Origin: Ochrobactrum sp. Marseille-Q0166
GTDB lineage: Bacteria; Pseudomonadota; Alphaproteobacteria; Rhizobiales; Rhizobiaceae
Reading direction: 5' to 3'
Assembly: GCF_014397025.1 (NCBI RefSeq)
Contig: NZ_JACJUO010000001.1
Coordinates: 701,501-765,500 of the forward strand
Length of the DNA stretch: 64,000 nucleotides
This document shows positions 18,773-26,515 of the stretch, piece by piece (positions within the stretch are counted from its first letter, which is position 1; every line of letters starts with the position of its first letter). Under the pieces are notes generated by a model. That model worked only from the letters and a program-made list of their open reading frames with translations. It did no database searches and was not told the DNA's origin. The position numbers were made by a program, and so were the translations under genes.

Positions 18773-18873
18773 CAGCGGTTCCAGTTAAAAATGAATCGCC
18801 GCAACCGCTGTGACTATTTGTTTTTTCGCATTATCCGACGCAAAACCGCGTCGCACTTTTGCTGGAAATGCTG
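18771..18873. repeat. palindromic intergenic element, family A, copy 2
   Basis: Shares the blocks TTACAGC-GTTCCAGTTAA, GCATTATCCGACGC and GCACTTTTGCTGGAAATGCT with 14519-14665 but lacks the ~45-bp insertion. The 3' half folds as GCATT...AATGC with the inner AAAACCGCGTCGCACTTTT, an architecture similar to family B elements. Confidence 0.75.
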
Positions 18874-18882
18874 TAATTTTCG

Positions 18883-19914
18883 TTATCTCTCTGTCAGCTT
18901 CAGCTCAATACGGCGGTTTCTTGCGCGGGCATCTGGTGCATCGGAACTATCGAGCGGCTGATACTCGCCAAAACCGGCTGCAACCAGACGGTTGGCTGGT
19001 ACGCCATTGGCGATCAGATATTTGACCACCGCCGTTGCGCGTGCTGATGAAAGCTCCCAGTTGTCGCGGAAGCGACCTGTGCCTGCCAGTGGCACATTGT
19101 CAGTATGCCCATCCACCCTCAGAACCCAGTTGATGTCATCCGGGATTTCCTGATTGAGCGTGATGACCGCATCAGCAAGTTTCTTCATTTCTTCCTGACC
19201 GGCAGGATTGAGATCGGAAGAGCCCGTTGGGAAAAGCACTTCCGACTGGAACACGAAACGGTCGCCGACAATGCGGATATTTTCCTTGTCAGACAGGATC
19301 GCACGCAGACGCCCAAAGAAGTCGGAGCGGTAGCGATTGAGTTCCTGCACCCGCTGTGCGAGCGCCACATTCAGACGACGTCCGAGGTCAGCGATCTTGG
19401 CATTCGATTCGCGATCACGCGATTCGGATGCATTGAGCGCATCTTCAAGTGCTGCAATCTGGCGGCGCAGCGCTGAAATCTGCTGGTTCAGCAATTCCAC
19501 CTGCGAGAGTGCCTGCGCACTGACCTGTTTTTCCGCGTCAAGGCTCTGGCTCAGTTCACCTGCACGTTTTTCGGCAGCAGCACCAGCGCCGCTGCCTTCA
19601 TTGAGAAGGGCTTGCAGGCGCGAGCGTTCACTCTCCGCACCTGACAATGAGGCCTGCAGATTGGCAATCGTGTCCTGCATGTCCTGCGAATTGCTTTTCT
19701 CAAGCGACAAAAGCTGTGTCAGTTCCTGTATCTGGCTGTTGAGACGCGCCAGAGCGCTGTCCTTGCTGTCGACATCGCGGCTTAGCAGAAACTGCCCCAG
19801 CACGAAGACCGTAAGCAGAAACATGATGGCGAGCAGCAATGTGGTGAGCGCATCGACGAAGCCGGGCCAGTAATCGATATGACGCTGCGGGCGGCGGTTG
19901 CGGGCTAGAGCCAT
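18883..19914 (-). CDS. MotB-like/OmpA-family peptidoglycan-binding membrane protein
   Basis: 343 residues. One membrane helix (about 21-42, GFVDALTTLLLAIMFLLTVFVLGQF) holds an Asp (residue 21) at the place of the MotB/TolR proton-carrying Asp. A long periplasmic coiled coil (50-200) follows, then an OmpA-type peptidoglycan-binding domain with VDGHTDNVPLAGTGRFRDNWELSSARA and RNRRIELKLTER. It starts 5 bp after the MotA-like gene. There are no flagellar genes nearby, so the pair is probably a TolQR/ExbBD-like energised envelope complex rather than a flagellar stator. Confidence 0.85.
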   Translation of the reverse strand: MALARNRRPQRHIDYWPGFVDALTTLLLAIMFLLTVFVLGQFLLSRDVDSKDSALARLNSQIQELTQLLSLEKSNSQDMQDTIANLQASLSGAESERSRLQALLNEGSGAGAAAEKRAGELSQSLDAEKQVSAQALSQVELLNQQISALRRQIAALEDALNASESRDRESNAKIADLGRRLNVALAQRVQELNRYRSDFFGRLRAILSDKENIRIVGDRFVFQSEVLFPTGSSDLNPAGQEEMKKLADAVITLNQEIPDDINWVLRVDGHTDNVPLAGTGRFRDNWELSSARATAVVKYLIANGVPANRLVAAGFGEYQPLDSSDAPDARARNRRIELKLTER

Positions 19915-19919
19915 TGTGC

Positions 19920-20975
19920 TTACTCCGACCGTGTGCGGTCAGTCGGGCGTTCTGGAGCGCTCTCGGCAGGAGCTCTGGAAGCAATAGCCTCATTGAGACG
20001 GCCAAGGGTTTCCCGAATGGCCTTTTGTTCTGCCGCCTGTTGTTCTATCCAGTCGCGCATCATCTGCTGTTCGCTGCGCATACTCTTGACCAGTCCCTGT
20101 ATGCCTTCAGCGAGGTTGGCGAGTGCTGCCGATGTGCGTTGGCTCGACGTGTCCCCGCCCTGCAGGTTCTGCACGCGCTCAGCGAGGTTGCGGACACCAT
20201 TAAGACTTTCATCAGTGCTGAGATCAGAACCCAAATCTGTGACCGAGGAAAGCCAGTTTTCAAGCTCTGTATAGAAGCGGTTTTGCGCGCGGCCTGCCTG
20301 AAGGTCGAGAAAGCCGAGAATAAGCGACCCTGAAAGACCAAACAGCGAGGACGAGAAGGCTGTACCCATACCCGAAAGCGGTGCCTGAAGCCCTGCTTTG
20401 AGCGAATCGAGCACATCTGTTGTGCTGCCCGAGCTTGGATCGAGCGACTGGATGGTCTGACCGATAGAGCCGACCGTTTCAAGCAAACCCCAGAAAGTGC
20501 CAAGCAGGCCGAGAAACACCAGAAGGCCGATCAGATAGCGCGAAATATCGCGGCTTTCATCAAGGCGTGTGGCAATCGAATCGAGAATGGATCTCGTCGA
20601 TGTGGTCGTCAGCGCCATCGACTGTCTGCGACCGATCAAGGCCCGCATGGGCGCAAGGAGCACGGGCGGGCGGGTTGTGCCGTCGCGTTCGCCATCACGG
20701 AAAGAATTAACCCAGCGAATTTCTGGCAAAAGCCGTAGTACTTGCCCGAAAGCCAACAGGATGCCGACGAGCAGAACCAGAAAGATCAGGCCGTTAAGAC
20801 CCGGATTGGTGACGAAAAATGTATGGATCTGCCGGATCAGAACCGCTGCCAGAAATGCGACAATGATGAGAAAGATCACCATGGAGAGAACGACGATTCT
20901 TGGGCTGCTCAGGCGGTAGGGATCATAGTCCCGTGCATCGTCAAGGCGTTCCCTTGAAAGTCTCAAATCGCTCAT
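19920..20975 (-). CDS. MotA/TolQ/ExbB-like proton channel subunit
   Basis: 351 residues from the ATG at 20975 (MSDLRLSRERLDDARDYDPY), with GGAG 8 nt before it; an ATG at 20999 is possible. Helices at about 33-58, 67-88, 158-180 and 211-235. The segment DISRYLIGLLVFLGLLGTFWGLLETVGSIGQTI, then APLSGMGTAFSSSLFGLSGSLILGFLDL, is the MotA_ExbB domain with the conserved TP/GTFxG-like channel residues. A cytoplasmic coiled coil ends the protein. Partner of the OmpA-domain protein downstream. It resembles the ZorA/ZorB pair in outline but lacks other Zorya genes. Confidence 0.85.
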   Translation of the reverse strand: MSDLRLSRERLDDARDYDPYRLSSPRIVVLSMVIFLIIVAFLAAVLIRQIHTFFVTNPGLNGLIFLVLLVGILLAFGQVLRLLPEIRWVNSFRDGERDGTTRPPVLLAPMRALIGRRQSMALTTTSTRSILDSIATRLDESRDISRYLIGLLVFLGLLGTFWGLLETVGSIGQTIQSLDPSSGSTTDVLDSLKAGLQAPLSGMGTAFSSSLFGLSGSLILGFLDLQAGRAQNRFYTELENWLSSVTDLGSDLSTDESLNGVRNLAERVQNLQGGDTSSQRTSAALANLAEGIQGLVKSMRSEQQMMRDWIEQQAAEQKAIRETLGRLNEAIASRAPAESAPERPTDRTRSE

Positions 20976-21070
20976 GCGTTTCGCTCCATGGATATCCATT
21001 GGGATAATCTGTCGCGGGGGAGCCTACTGCATAATTTTGCGAAGCGGAATCGCTTAAAGTGAAAAAATAA

Positions 21071-21098
21071 TGCGCTCCGGTTGGAATGCCGGAGCGCA
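21071..21098 (-). terminator. intrinsic terminator of suhB
   Basis: TGCGCTCCGG, 8-nt loop, CCGGAGCGCA. On the minus strand it is followed by TTATTTTTTC. Confidence 0.85.
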
Positions 21099-21122
21099 GA
21101 AAACAGAGAAGAAGTAAACGGA

Positions 21123-21914
21123 TCAGATTGGCTTGTTGACCGTCTTTAGCAATGCCTTCTGTATGATTTCATTGCCAGCGACGATCGTCTTGGTGCCGAA
21201 AATGTCCTGACCACCCTTTTTGTCGGATACGAAGCCGCCGGCTTCTCGGATCATCAGCATGCCTGCACCGAGATCCCAAGGATGCATGCCGTCTTCCCAG
21301 AAGCCATCGAGACGACCGGCAGCCACATAGGCGAGATCAAGAGCAACTGCACCCATACGGCGAATACCCGCTGTTTCGCCCATGACGTTGCGCAGTTCGA
21401 CAAGATACTGGCCATGACCGGGGCGACCCAGATGCGGGATGCCGGTACCGATCACACAGTCGACGAGTTTATTACGCGCTGCAACGCGCAGACGACGATC
21501 ATTAAGGAATGCGCCACCGCCGCGCTCTGCGGTATAAAGTTCGTCCATCGCCGGATTGTAAATGACACCAGCAACGATCTGCCCCTGGCGCTCAAGAGCG
21601 ATAGAGACTGCAAAAATCGGGATACCATGAAGGAAGTTGGTGGTGCCATCCAACGGATCGACCAGCCAGCGATGTTGTCCGTCCTTGGATTCGACCTCAC
21701 CCGATTCTTCCATCAGGAAGCCAAAATCCGGGCGGGCGCGGCTCAGTTCGGTGTAGATGACTTTTTCCGCTTTGCGGTCGGCCTGGCTGACGTAATCGCC
21801 TGGCCCTTTGAGAGAGACCTGAAGGTTCTGCACTTCGCCGAAATCGCGCGCAAGGCCACGCCCGGCCTTCATTGCGGCCTGAACCATTACATTGAGAAGG
21901 GCTGAACGCGCCAT
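21123..21914 (-). CDS. suhB: inositol monophosphatase family protein SuhB
   Basis: 263 residues from the ATG at 21914, preceded by AAGGATGA. Metal-binding motifs: EESG (about 70-73), WLVDPLDGTTNFLHG and HPWDLGAGMLMIREAGG. It dephosphorylates inositol monophosphate in vitro. In enterobacteria SuhB also joins rRNA antitermination complexes, and the alphaproteobacterial role is less clear. It is downstream of efp on the same strand with a family-B repeat in between. Confidence 0.93.
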   Translation of the reverse strand: MARSALLNVMVQAAMKAGRGLARDFGEVQNLQVSLKGPGDYVSQADRKAEKVIYTELSRARPDFGFLMEESGEVESKDGQHRWLVDPLDGTTNFLHGIPIFAVSIALERQGQIVAGVIYNPAMDELYTAERGGGAFLNDRRLRVAARNKLVDCVIGTGIPHLGRPGHGQYLVELRNVMGETAGIRRMGAVALDLAYVAAGRLDGFWEDGMHPWDLGAGMLMIREAGGFVSDKKGGQDIFGTKTIVAGNEIIQKALLKTVNKPI

Positions 21915-21933
21915 CTGATCATCCTTTTTAGAA

Positions 21934-21977
21934 GCGCATCCCAAAACCTGTGAGCCGGTTTTCGGAAGAGATGCGCG
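21934..21977. repeat. palindromic intergenic element, family B, core-only copy
   Basis: GCGCATCCCAAAACC ... GGTTTTCGGAAGAGATGCGC: the outer arms GCGCATC/GATGCGC and inner arms form a long hairpin. It matches the hairpin core of the copies at 35412 and 53923 in reverse orientation. It lies about 20 bp upstream of the suhB ribosome site. Confidence 0.65.
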
Positions 21978-22079
21978 TTGACAAACCTGAGAGGATCGAT
22001 CTGATCTAATCAGATCACCGGCACTCAGAACTGAGCAAGCTGAGAAAGAACCGTCACGATCTTTCGAAGAAGACCGGAC

Positions 22080-22106
22080 TGCGGCGCCAGACAGGCGGGC
22101 GCCGCA
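22080..22106. repeat. GC-rich hairpin past efp
   Basis: TGCGGCGCC, 9-nt loop, GGCGCCGCA, 17 bp past the efp stop on the minus strand. No U-tract on that strand, so it is perhaps a 3'-end stabiliser rather than a terminator. Confidence 0.5.
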
Positions 22107-22122
22107 TCGTTTTAGAAAGATA

Positions 22123-22683
22123 TTATGCGCGGCTGATGTAAGTCAGCTCACTGGTATCAACGATTACGCGTTCACCCGATTCGATGAATGGGGGAACCAG
22201 GATACGGATACCGTTTTCCAGAACAGCCGGCTTGTAGGAAGAAGCAGCGGTCTGGCCCTTGACGACCGGATCGGCTTCAACGATTGCCAGTGTTACCTGT
22301 TCTGGAAGACGAATGCCGATCGGCTTTTCTTCGTAGAGTTCGACAGTGACCATCATGCCGTCCTGAAGGAATGCAGCGCGGTCGCCAACGAAGTCTTTGA
22401 GAAGTTCAAGCTGTTCGTAGGTTTCGGTATCCATGAAAACCAGAGCTTCGCCCTGTTCGTAAAGGAAAGAAAAGTCCTTCTGTTCCAGACGAACGCGCTC
22501 GACGGTTTCTGCTGCGCGGAAACGTTCGTTGAGCTTGGTGCCATTAATAAGGTTCTTCAGTTCAACCTGATTATAAGCGCCGCCTTTGCCTGGCTTGACC
22601 GCATTGGTCTTGACCGCAACCCAGAGGCCACCATCATGTTCGATGACATTGCCTGGGCGGATTTCGTTACCATTGATCTTCAT
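22123..22683 (-). CDS. efp: translation elongation factor P
   Basis: 186 residues from the ATG at 22683; the frame extends 21 codons upstream without family similarity. EF-P relieves ribosome stalling at polyproline. The loop that reaches the peptidyl-transferase centre is KPGKGGAYN with the modifiable lysine at position 33. The three OB-like domains run to the end at [14 protein letters not shown]. The modification enzymes EpmA/EpmB are not in this window. Confidence 0.96.
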   Translation of the reverse strand: MKINGNEIRPGNVIEHDGGLWVAVKTNAVKPGKGGAYNQVELKNLINGTKLNERFRAAETVERVRLEQKDFSFLYEQGEALVFMDTETYEQLELLKDFVGDRAAFLQDGMMVTVELYEEKPIGIRLPEQVTLAIVEADPVVKGQTAASSYKPAVLENGIRILVPPFIESGERVIVDTSELTYISRA

Positions 22684-22884
22684 GAGATTAATCCGGGAAT
22701 AAATGTGAAAACTGTAGCGGCCCGGCGCATCACGACAGAAAGGCAATCACCGCCTCTCAACAGGGATTGCGTCCATCTTTAACTCGAACCACGATAATCG
22801 GCGTTTCCAAGACCACAAATTGGGGTTTTGTGCAAGCCTGAGCCTCCAATCAGAGCGCCGGACAAGCAAAAAACCTCAGGGAAT

Positions 22885-23925
22885 TTACCTGACACGCATA
22901 TTATTGGCCGTTTCGATTGCCTGTTTGATCTGGTCATCTGCCAGACCGTCCATCATATCATTGAGGTCCGGGGCCCGAAAACCTGCACGTTGCGCAATAA
23001 TATACCAGGCAGCAGATTTTACCGTGTCACCGTCTGTCCCGATACCATCACGATAAAGCCGGGCGAGCCATGCCTGCGCCATTACCATGCCGCGCTGCGC
23101 TGCAATCTGCATCCAGCCAAAGCCCTGCTCATAATTACGATCACCGCCACGACCTTCAACCAGCCATCTGGCAAGATCATATTGCGCGGTGTCATAGCCT
23201 TTGCGTGCCGCGCGCAGCAGATATTCGCGCGCTTTTTTGTCGTCACGCGGTATTTTGTCGGTACCGTTGGCGTATATTTGGCTCAAAGCATATTCGGCAT
23301 CAGCCAAGTTTGCCGTTGCAGCCTTTTCAAACCACGGGAAAGCCTCATCTATGCCGGCTGCACCTGATGTCTTCACCATAACCAGTTGCCCGTAATTGAA
23401 CTGCGCCATGGCGTTGCCGCTTTCGGCAGCCTTTTGCATCAGCTGTGTGGCTTTGGCGGTGTCCTTTTTGACATAACGACCTTGAAGCAACAGTGCTGCA
23501 TAGCGAAACTCTGCTTCATGAACGCCATGTTCTGCCGCCTTTGCGTACCATTCGGCAGCTTTTTTCTGATCGGCAGGAACACCAAGACCGCGTGCATAAA
23601 TTTCGGCAACCAATGTCTGTGATGCCGGGTCGCCTTGCTCGGCCTTTGGCTTGGCCAGATTAAAAGCTGTCAGATATAATCCGCGCTGATAAGCGCCGAA
23701 GGCTTCGTCAGCCGGCTTGTCACCAAATCTGCTGGGATCAATAGCGGGTAAAGCGCTTGTGGATGCCGGTTGCGGCAGCATCTTTGACTTTTCAGTGGGC
23801 TTGTCACCTTTGGCATGATGATTTTTTTGCACGCTTGCGGCTTCACCAGCCGTTCCGGCAGCGAAGGCCATCGGAAGAGGTGCCGCGAATATCAGAGTTA
23901 AGGCGAGAAGAATTTTGCTCTTCAT
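22885..23925 (-). CDS. exported Sel1-repeat protein
   Basis: 346 residues from the ATG at 23925, chosen because it starts a clear signal peptide (MKSKILLALTLIFAAPLPMAFA, cleavage after about residue 22-23). The frame continues upstream into thiE. From ~70 on there are about seven Sel1-like (TPR-type) repeats, e.g. AEIYARGLGVPADQKKAAEWY, ALSQIYANGTDKIPRDDKKA, ARLYRDGIGTDGDTVKSAAW. It is probably a periplasmic scaffold; ExoR-like regulators of rhizobia have this architecture, but identity with ExoR is not claimed. It follows the ThiE-like gene by 25 bp. Confidence 0.82.
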   Translation of the reverse strand: MKSKILLALTLIFAAPLPMAFAAGTAGEAASVQKNHHAKGDKPTEKSKMLPQPASTSALPAIDPSRFGDKPADEAFGAYQRGLYLTAFNLAKPKAEQGDPASQTLVAEIYARGLGVPADQKKAAEWYAKAAEHGVHEAEFRYAALLLQGRYVKKDTAKATQLMQKAAESGNAMAQFNYGQLVMVKTSGAAGIDEAFPWFEKAATANLADAEYALSQIYANGTDKIPRDDKKAREYLLRAARKGYDTAQYDLARWLVEGRGGDRNYEQGFGWMQIAAQRGMVMAQAWLARLYRDGIGTDGDTVKSAAWYIIAQRAGFRAPDLNDMMDGLADDQIKQAIETANNMRVR

Positions 23926-23950
23926 TGGGGCGTACAAAACCTTGCCGGAT

Positions 23951-24616
23951 TTAATTTTCAAAACGCGGGGCATGTTCATCAAGAAGTCTGTTGGCTTCAG
24001 AGACTGCTTTTGCCGGATCATCTGCTTCAAAAACTGCGCGACCAAGGGCGACAAAATCGGCACCCGTCGCGGCTGCCGCTATGACGCTTTCCAATGTATT
24101 GCCGGCTTGTGCGACACTTGGAATTTCAACAAGCTCAGACCACCATTCAGCCAGTGACAGATTGCGTGGATGGGCATCTGGCTTATTATCTGCACCGATT
24201 TTTCCGAAGAAGACATAATCAGGCTGCAACTCGCCAATCTCCATCGCACTATGGCGATCACGCAGATTGCCCGTGCCGATGATGAATTTTGGTGTGTGCT
24301 TTTCGATGGCTTCGGCAAGCTCAGCAGCTTTACCTTCAATGTGAATGCCATCGGCGCCAACACGACCTGCAATGCGTGTATCATTGAGAATTATGGCTGC
24401 GGCACCTTTTTCCTGAATGACGGCAACAGCCTTTTGTGCGGAGGCTTGAAAGGCAGCTTCGTCAAGGTCTGTGCCATCAAGAATCACACTTGCCACATCA
24501 CCACCTGAAAGCGCCGCAGTCAGCAGTTTTGCCAGTGCTTCCCCATTGGCAATGGGTGGTGCAACCAGCAAGAGGCGGCAGCGATCATTGTTTTGTTGTG
24601 CAGTTGGCGCGTTCAT
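23951..24616 (-). CDS. thiamine phosphate synthase-like (TMP-TENI) protein
   Basis: 221 residues, a TIM barrel of the ThiE/TenI family. LLLVAPPIANGEALAKLL at the N-terminus, NDTRIAGRVGADGIHIEG and DYVFFGKIGADNKPDAHPRNLSL in the middle, and ATGADFVALGRAVFE at the phosphate-binding C-terminus. The family joins HMP-PP and HET-P to thiamine phosphate. The usual ThiE diphosphate residues are only partly kept, and no thi genes or TPP riboswitch lie nearby, so it may be a paralogue with another role. It is the first gene in a unit with the Sel1 protein. Confidence 0.8.
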   Translation of the reverse strand: MNAPTAQQNNDRCRLLLVAPPIANGEALAKLLTAALSGGDVASVILDGTDLDEAAFQASAQKAVAVIQEKGAAAIILNDTRIAGRVGADGIHIEGKAAELAEAIEKHTPKFIIGTGNLRDRHSAMEIGELQPDYVFFGKIGADNKPDAHPRNLSLAEWWSELVEIPSVAQAGNTLESVIAAAATGADFVALGRAVFEADDPAKAVSEANRLLDEHAPRFEN

Positions 24617-24664
24617 AAACCAAACCTAGCGAAAAATGTTGATGGAATTCGGGCATAAAGTAAG

Positions 24665-24726
24665 AGGCGTTGCTTGAACAGCCCTTTTGCATTTCAGCGC
24701 ACGTGTTGGAGGCGAGGGCAACGCCT
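24665..24726. repeat. spaced 9-bp inverted repeat between thiE-like and opgC
   Basis: AGGCGTTGC at 24665-24673 and GCAACGCCT at 24718-24726, 44 bp apart, in the divergent promoter region. Long-range dyad of unknown meaning. Confidence 0.4.
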
Positions 24727-24856
24727 GCTGGCATTATGTTATCCACTGGAACGAAAGTTGATTGGAACCAACCGCGTTCTGCCGGAATTAACAGCTATAT
24801 AGGCGGCATGAAGTTGCTCAGCTATTGCAGAGAAAAACAAACGGCAGGCAGGCGAA

Positions 24857-26047
24857 ATGACGAATGAAACCGCGAAAATAGTGCCCAAAGTCCGCGACAC
24901 GCGTATTGATGTGTTTCGCGCGCTCGCACTGCTTACGATTTTCATCAATCATGTACCCGGAACGATTTTCGAACATTTCACGCATAAGAATCTGGGCTTC
25001 TCGGATTCGGCTGAAGCGTTTGTTCTGATTTCCGGTATGGCGATTGCGCTAGCCTATGGATCGAAGTTCGGTCCCGGTAATCGTTTGGTGTTGACGCTAA
25101 AAATGTGGCGCCGTGCCGGTGTGCTTTATACCGCGCACATTATGACGACGCTTGCGACCATCGGTATTTTCGCGTCCGCCGCAATTTTCCTTAAACATCG
25201 TGAGCTTCTGACCCAGATTAATATCGGACCGTTGGTTAAGCAGCCGGTTGAAGCGTTACTTGGATTGGTAACGCTTGGCCATCAGCTCGGCTATAACAAC
25301 ATTCTATCAATGTATGCTGTTGTGCTGCTTCTGACGCCGCTCCTACTCCTGCTTGCACGCATCAGTCTGTCGCTGATGGTCGCTGTGTCGGGAACAGTCT
25401 GGTTGCTGTCAGGTATTTATCATGTGGCTCCTGTGAATTATCCAACAGAAGGTGTTTGGTTCCTTAACCCGCTGTCTTGGCAGTTCCTGTTTGCGATCGG
25501 TATTGCCGGTGTCATGTATGTGCGTCGTGGCGATAAAATTCCTGCACATCCGGCTTTGATTGCTGCAGCTGTTGGTTATCTCGTGCTTTCACTTGCATGG
25601 GTGCGTATCCCACTGTGGGGCATTGATGCGTCGATGGGGATGCCTGCGGTTCTGACCGGCTTCGACAAGACGTTTCTTTCTGCTCCGCGTCTGCTGCATG
25701 TGCTGGCCATGGCTTATCTGATTGCAGTCGTTCCAACGCTTAACAGCATTGCCCGCACGTCGCCGGATAATCCGCTCGCCATCCTTGGTAAGCATTCGCT
25801 TCCTGTCTTTATTGCCGGAACGCTTCTGGCAATGGTTGCGCAGGTTATGAAGCTCGTTAATCCGGGTGGCCTGCCATATGACACATTGCTGATTGCAACC
25901 GGTGTCGTGATGCAATTCGCGCTGGCTTATTATCTTGAGTGGTTGCCAACCATTGGCTGGGGCAAGAAGCCTGCAAAACCCGCTGCGGCAGAGGGAGCGA
26001 AAGCATCTCTTGGTGCAAACCCCAAACCTGTATTGCAGCAGATGTGA
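24857..26047 (+). CDS. opgC: OpgC-type membrane acyltransferase (osmoregulated periplasmic glucan succinylation)
   Basis: 396 residues, about ten membrane helices, OpgC domain. RDTRIDVFRALALLTIFINHVPG at the N-terminus is the family signature with the conserved His. Homologues transfer succinyl groups to cyclic beta-glucans in the periplasm, giving the negative charge typical of Brucellaceae and Rhizobiaceae glucans. The hydrophilic tail (from GKKPAKPAAAEGAK) is cytoplasmic. It is monocistronic with a strong terminator. Assignment to OpgC rather than a general acyltransferase-3 protein is by signature and size. Confidence 0.85.
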   Translation: MTNETAKIVPKVRDTRIDVFRALALLTIFINHVPGTIFEHFTHKNLGFSDSAEAFVLISGMAIALAYGSKFGPGNRLVLTLKMWRRAGVLYTAHIMTTLATIGIFASAAIFLKHRELLTQINIGPLVKQPVEALLGLVTLGHQLGYNNILSMYAVVLLLTPLLLLLARISLSLMVAVSGTVWLLSGIYHVAPVNYPTEGVWFLNPLSWQFLFAIGIAGVMYVRRGDKIPAHPALIAAAVGYLVLSLAWVRIPLWGIDASMGMPAVLTGFDKTFLSAPRLLHVLAMAYLIAVVPTLNSIARTSPDNPLAILGKHSLPVFIAGTLLAMVAQVMKLVNPGGLPYDTLLIATGVVMQFALAYYLEWLPTIGWGKKPAKPAAAEGAKASLGANPKPVLQQM

Positions 26048-26051
26048 CCAG

Positions 26052-26071
26052 AAGCCGCCTTCAGGCGGCTT
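26052..26071 (+). terminator. intrinsic terminator of opgC
   Basis: AAGCCGCCT, TC, AGGCGGCTT, then TTTGTTT. Confidence 0.85.
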
Positions 26072-26107
26072 TTTGTTTGCGATTTCTTCCACAGGTTTGC
26101 CCGGGAA

Positions 26108-26122
26108 TTAACCATTCATTAA
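26108..26122 (+). promoter_or_regulatory. CtrA box at the promoter of a candidate sRNA
   Basis: TTAACCATTCATTAA is an exact TTAA-N7-TTAA CtrA site with the preferred TTAACC half. It ends about 23 bp before the predicted RNA start (~26145), where CtrA often activates. Two more TTAA tetramers follow at 26125 and 26134. Confidence 0.65.
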
Positions 26123-26144
26123 TCTTAACGGCGTTAAATACTTT

Positions 26145-26241
26145 ACATCCAGTTCGGCTGGATTCTTACCGAGTGGTGAAGCCACTCTGTTTGACGCCTC
26201 CCTGTTAAACTCCTGAGAGCCGCCTTTGCGGCTCTTTTTTT
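26145..26241 (+). ncRNA. candidate trans-acting small RNA with three hairpins
   Basis: About 95 nt in a gene-free stretch. Hairpin 1: ATCCAG, loop TTCGG, CTGGAT (26147-26163). Hairpin 2: GAGTGG, loop TGAAG, CCACTC (26171-26187). Then an unpaired C/U-rich region containing GCCTCCC and ACTCCT, which could pair with ribosome sites. Finally an intrinsic terminator AGAGCCGC, loop CTTT, GCGGCTCT plus seven Ts (26216-26241). This is the plan of the alphaproteobacterial AbcR/alpha-r15 sRNAs that repress transporter mRNAs, but membership of that family is not established. A CtrA box overlaps the upstream promoter. No reading frame fits. Confidence 0.6.
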
Positions 26242-26322
26242 ATGCTTTTCAGAGAATCGTCCTCTTTCTGGTGGAACCCGCGTCAATACTTTTCACAGTT
26301 CATTCAAAACCCCCTGAAAAAA

Positions 26323-26337
26323 TTAACCGAACATTAA
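26323..26337 (+). promoter_or_regulatory. CtrA box upstream of rcdA
   Basis: TTAACCGAACATTAA, an exact TTAA-N7-TTAA site about 180 bp before the rcdA start. CtrA control of the gene for its own degradation adaptor is known from Caulobacter and is the likely meaning here. Confidence 0.65.
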
Positions 26338-26515
26338 ACATAATCTTGCGCGACGGTGTATGAAGGTGCAGTTTATAGTGGACTTGCCCGGTCAAGCTGT
26401 TCCGTCACAGCTCTCCCCATGGTCGAACAGCGGTCCAATATATTCTTTCGCGCACATTTGACGGTGTGCGAGCAACAAAATGGACGTTTATGCGTTCATA
26501 TAAGGTGGCAGAGAA

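Noticed and set aside
18883..20975. Zorya defence system (ZorA/ZorB)
   Set aside because: Only the MotA/MotB-like pair is present; no ZorC/D or ZorE gene follows, ZorA-like length is too short, and flanks are housekeeping genes.
24757..24790. GGAAC motifs upstream of opgC as an EcfG promoter
   Set aside because: The required CGTT does not occur at 16-17 bp from either GGAAC.
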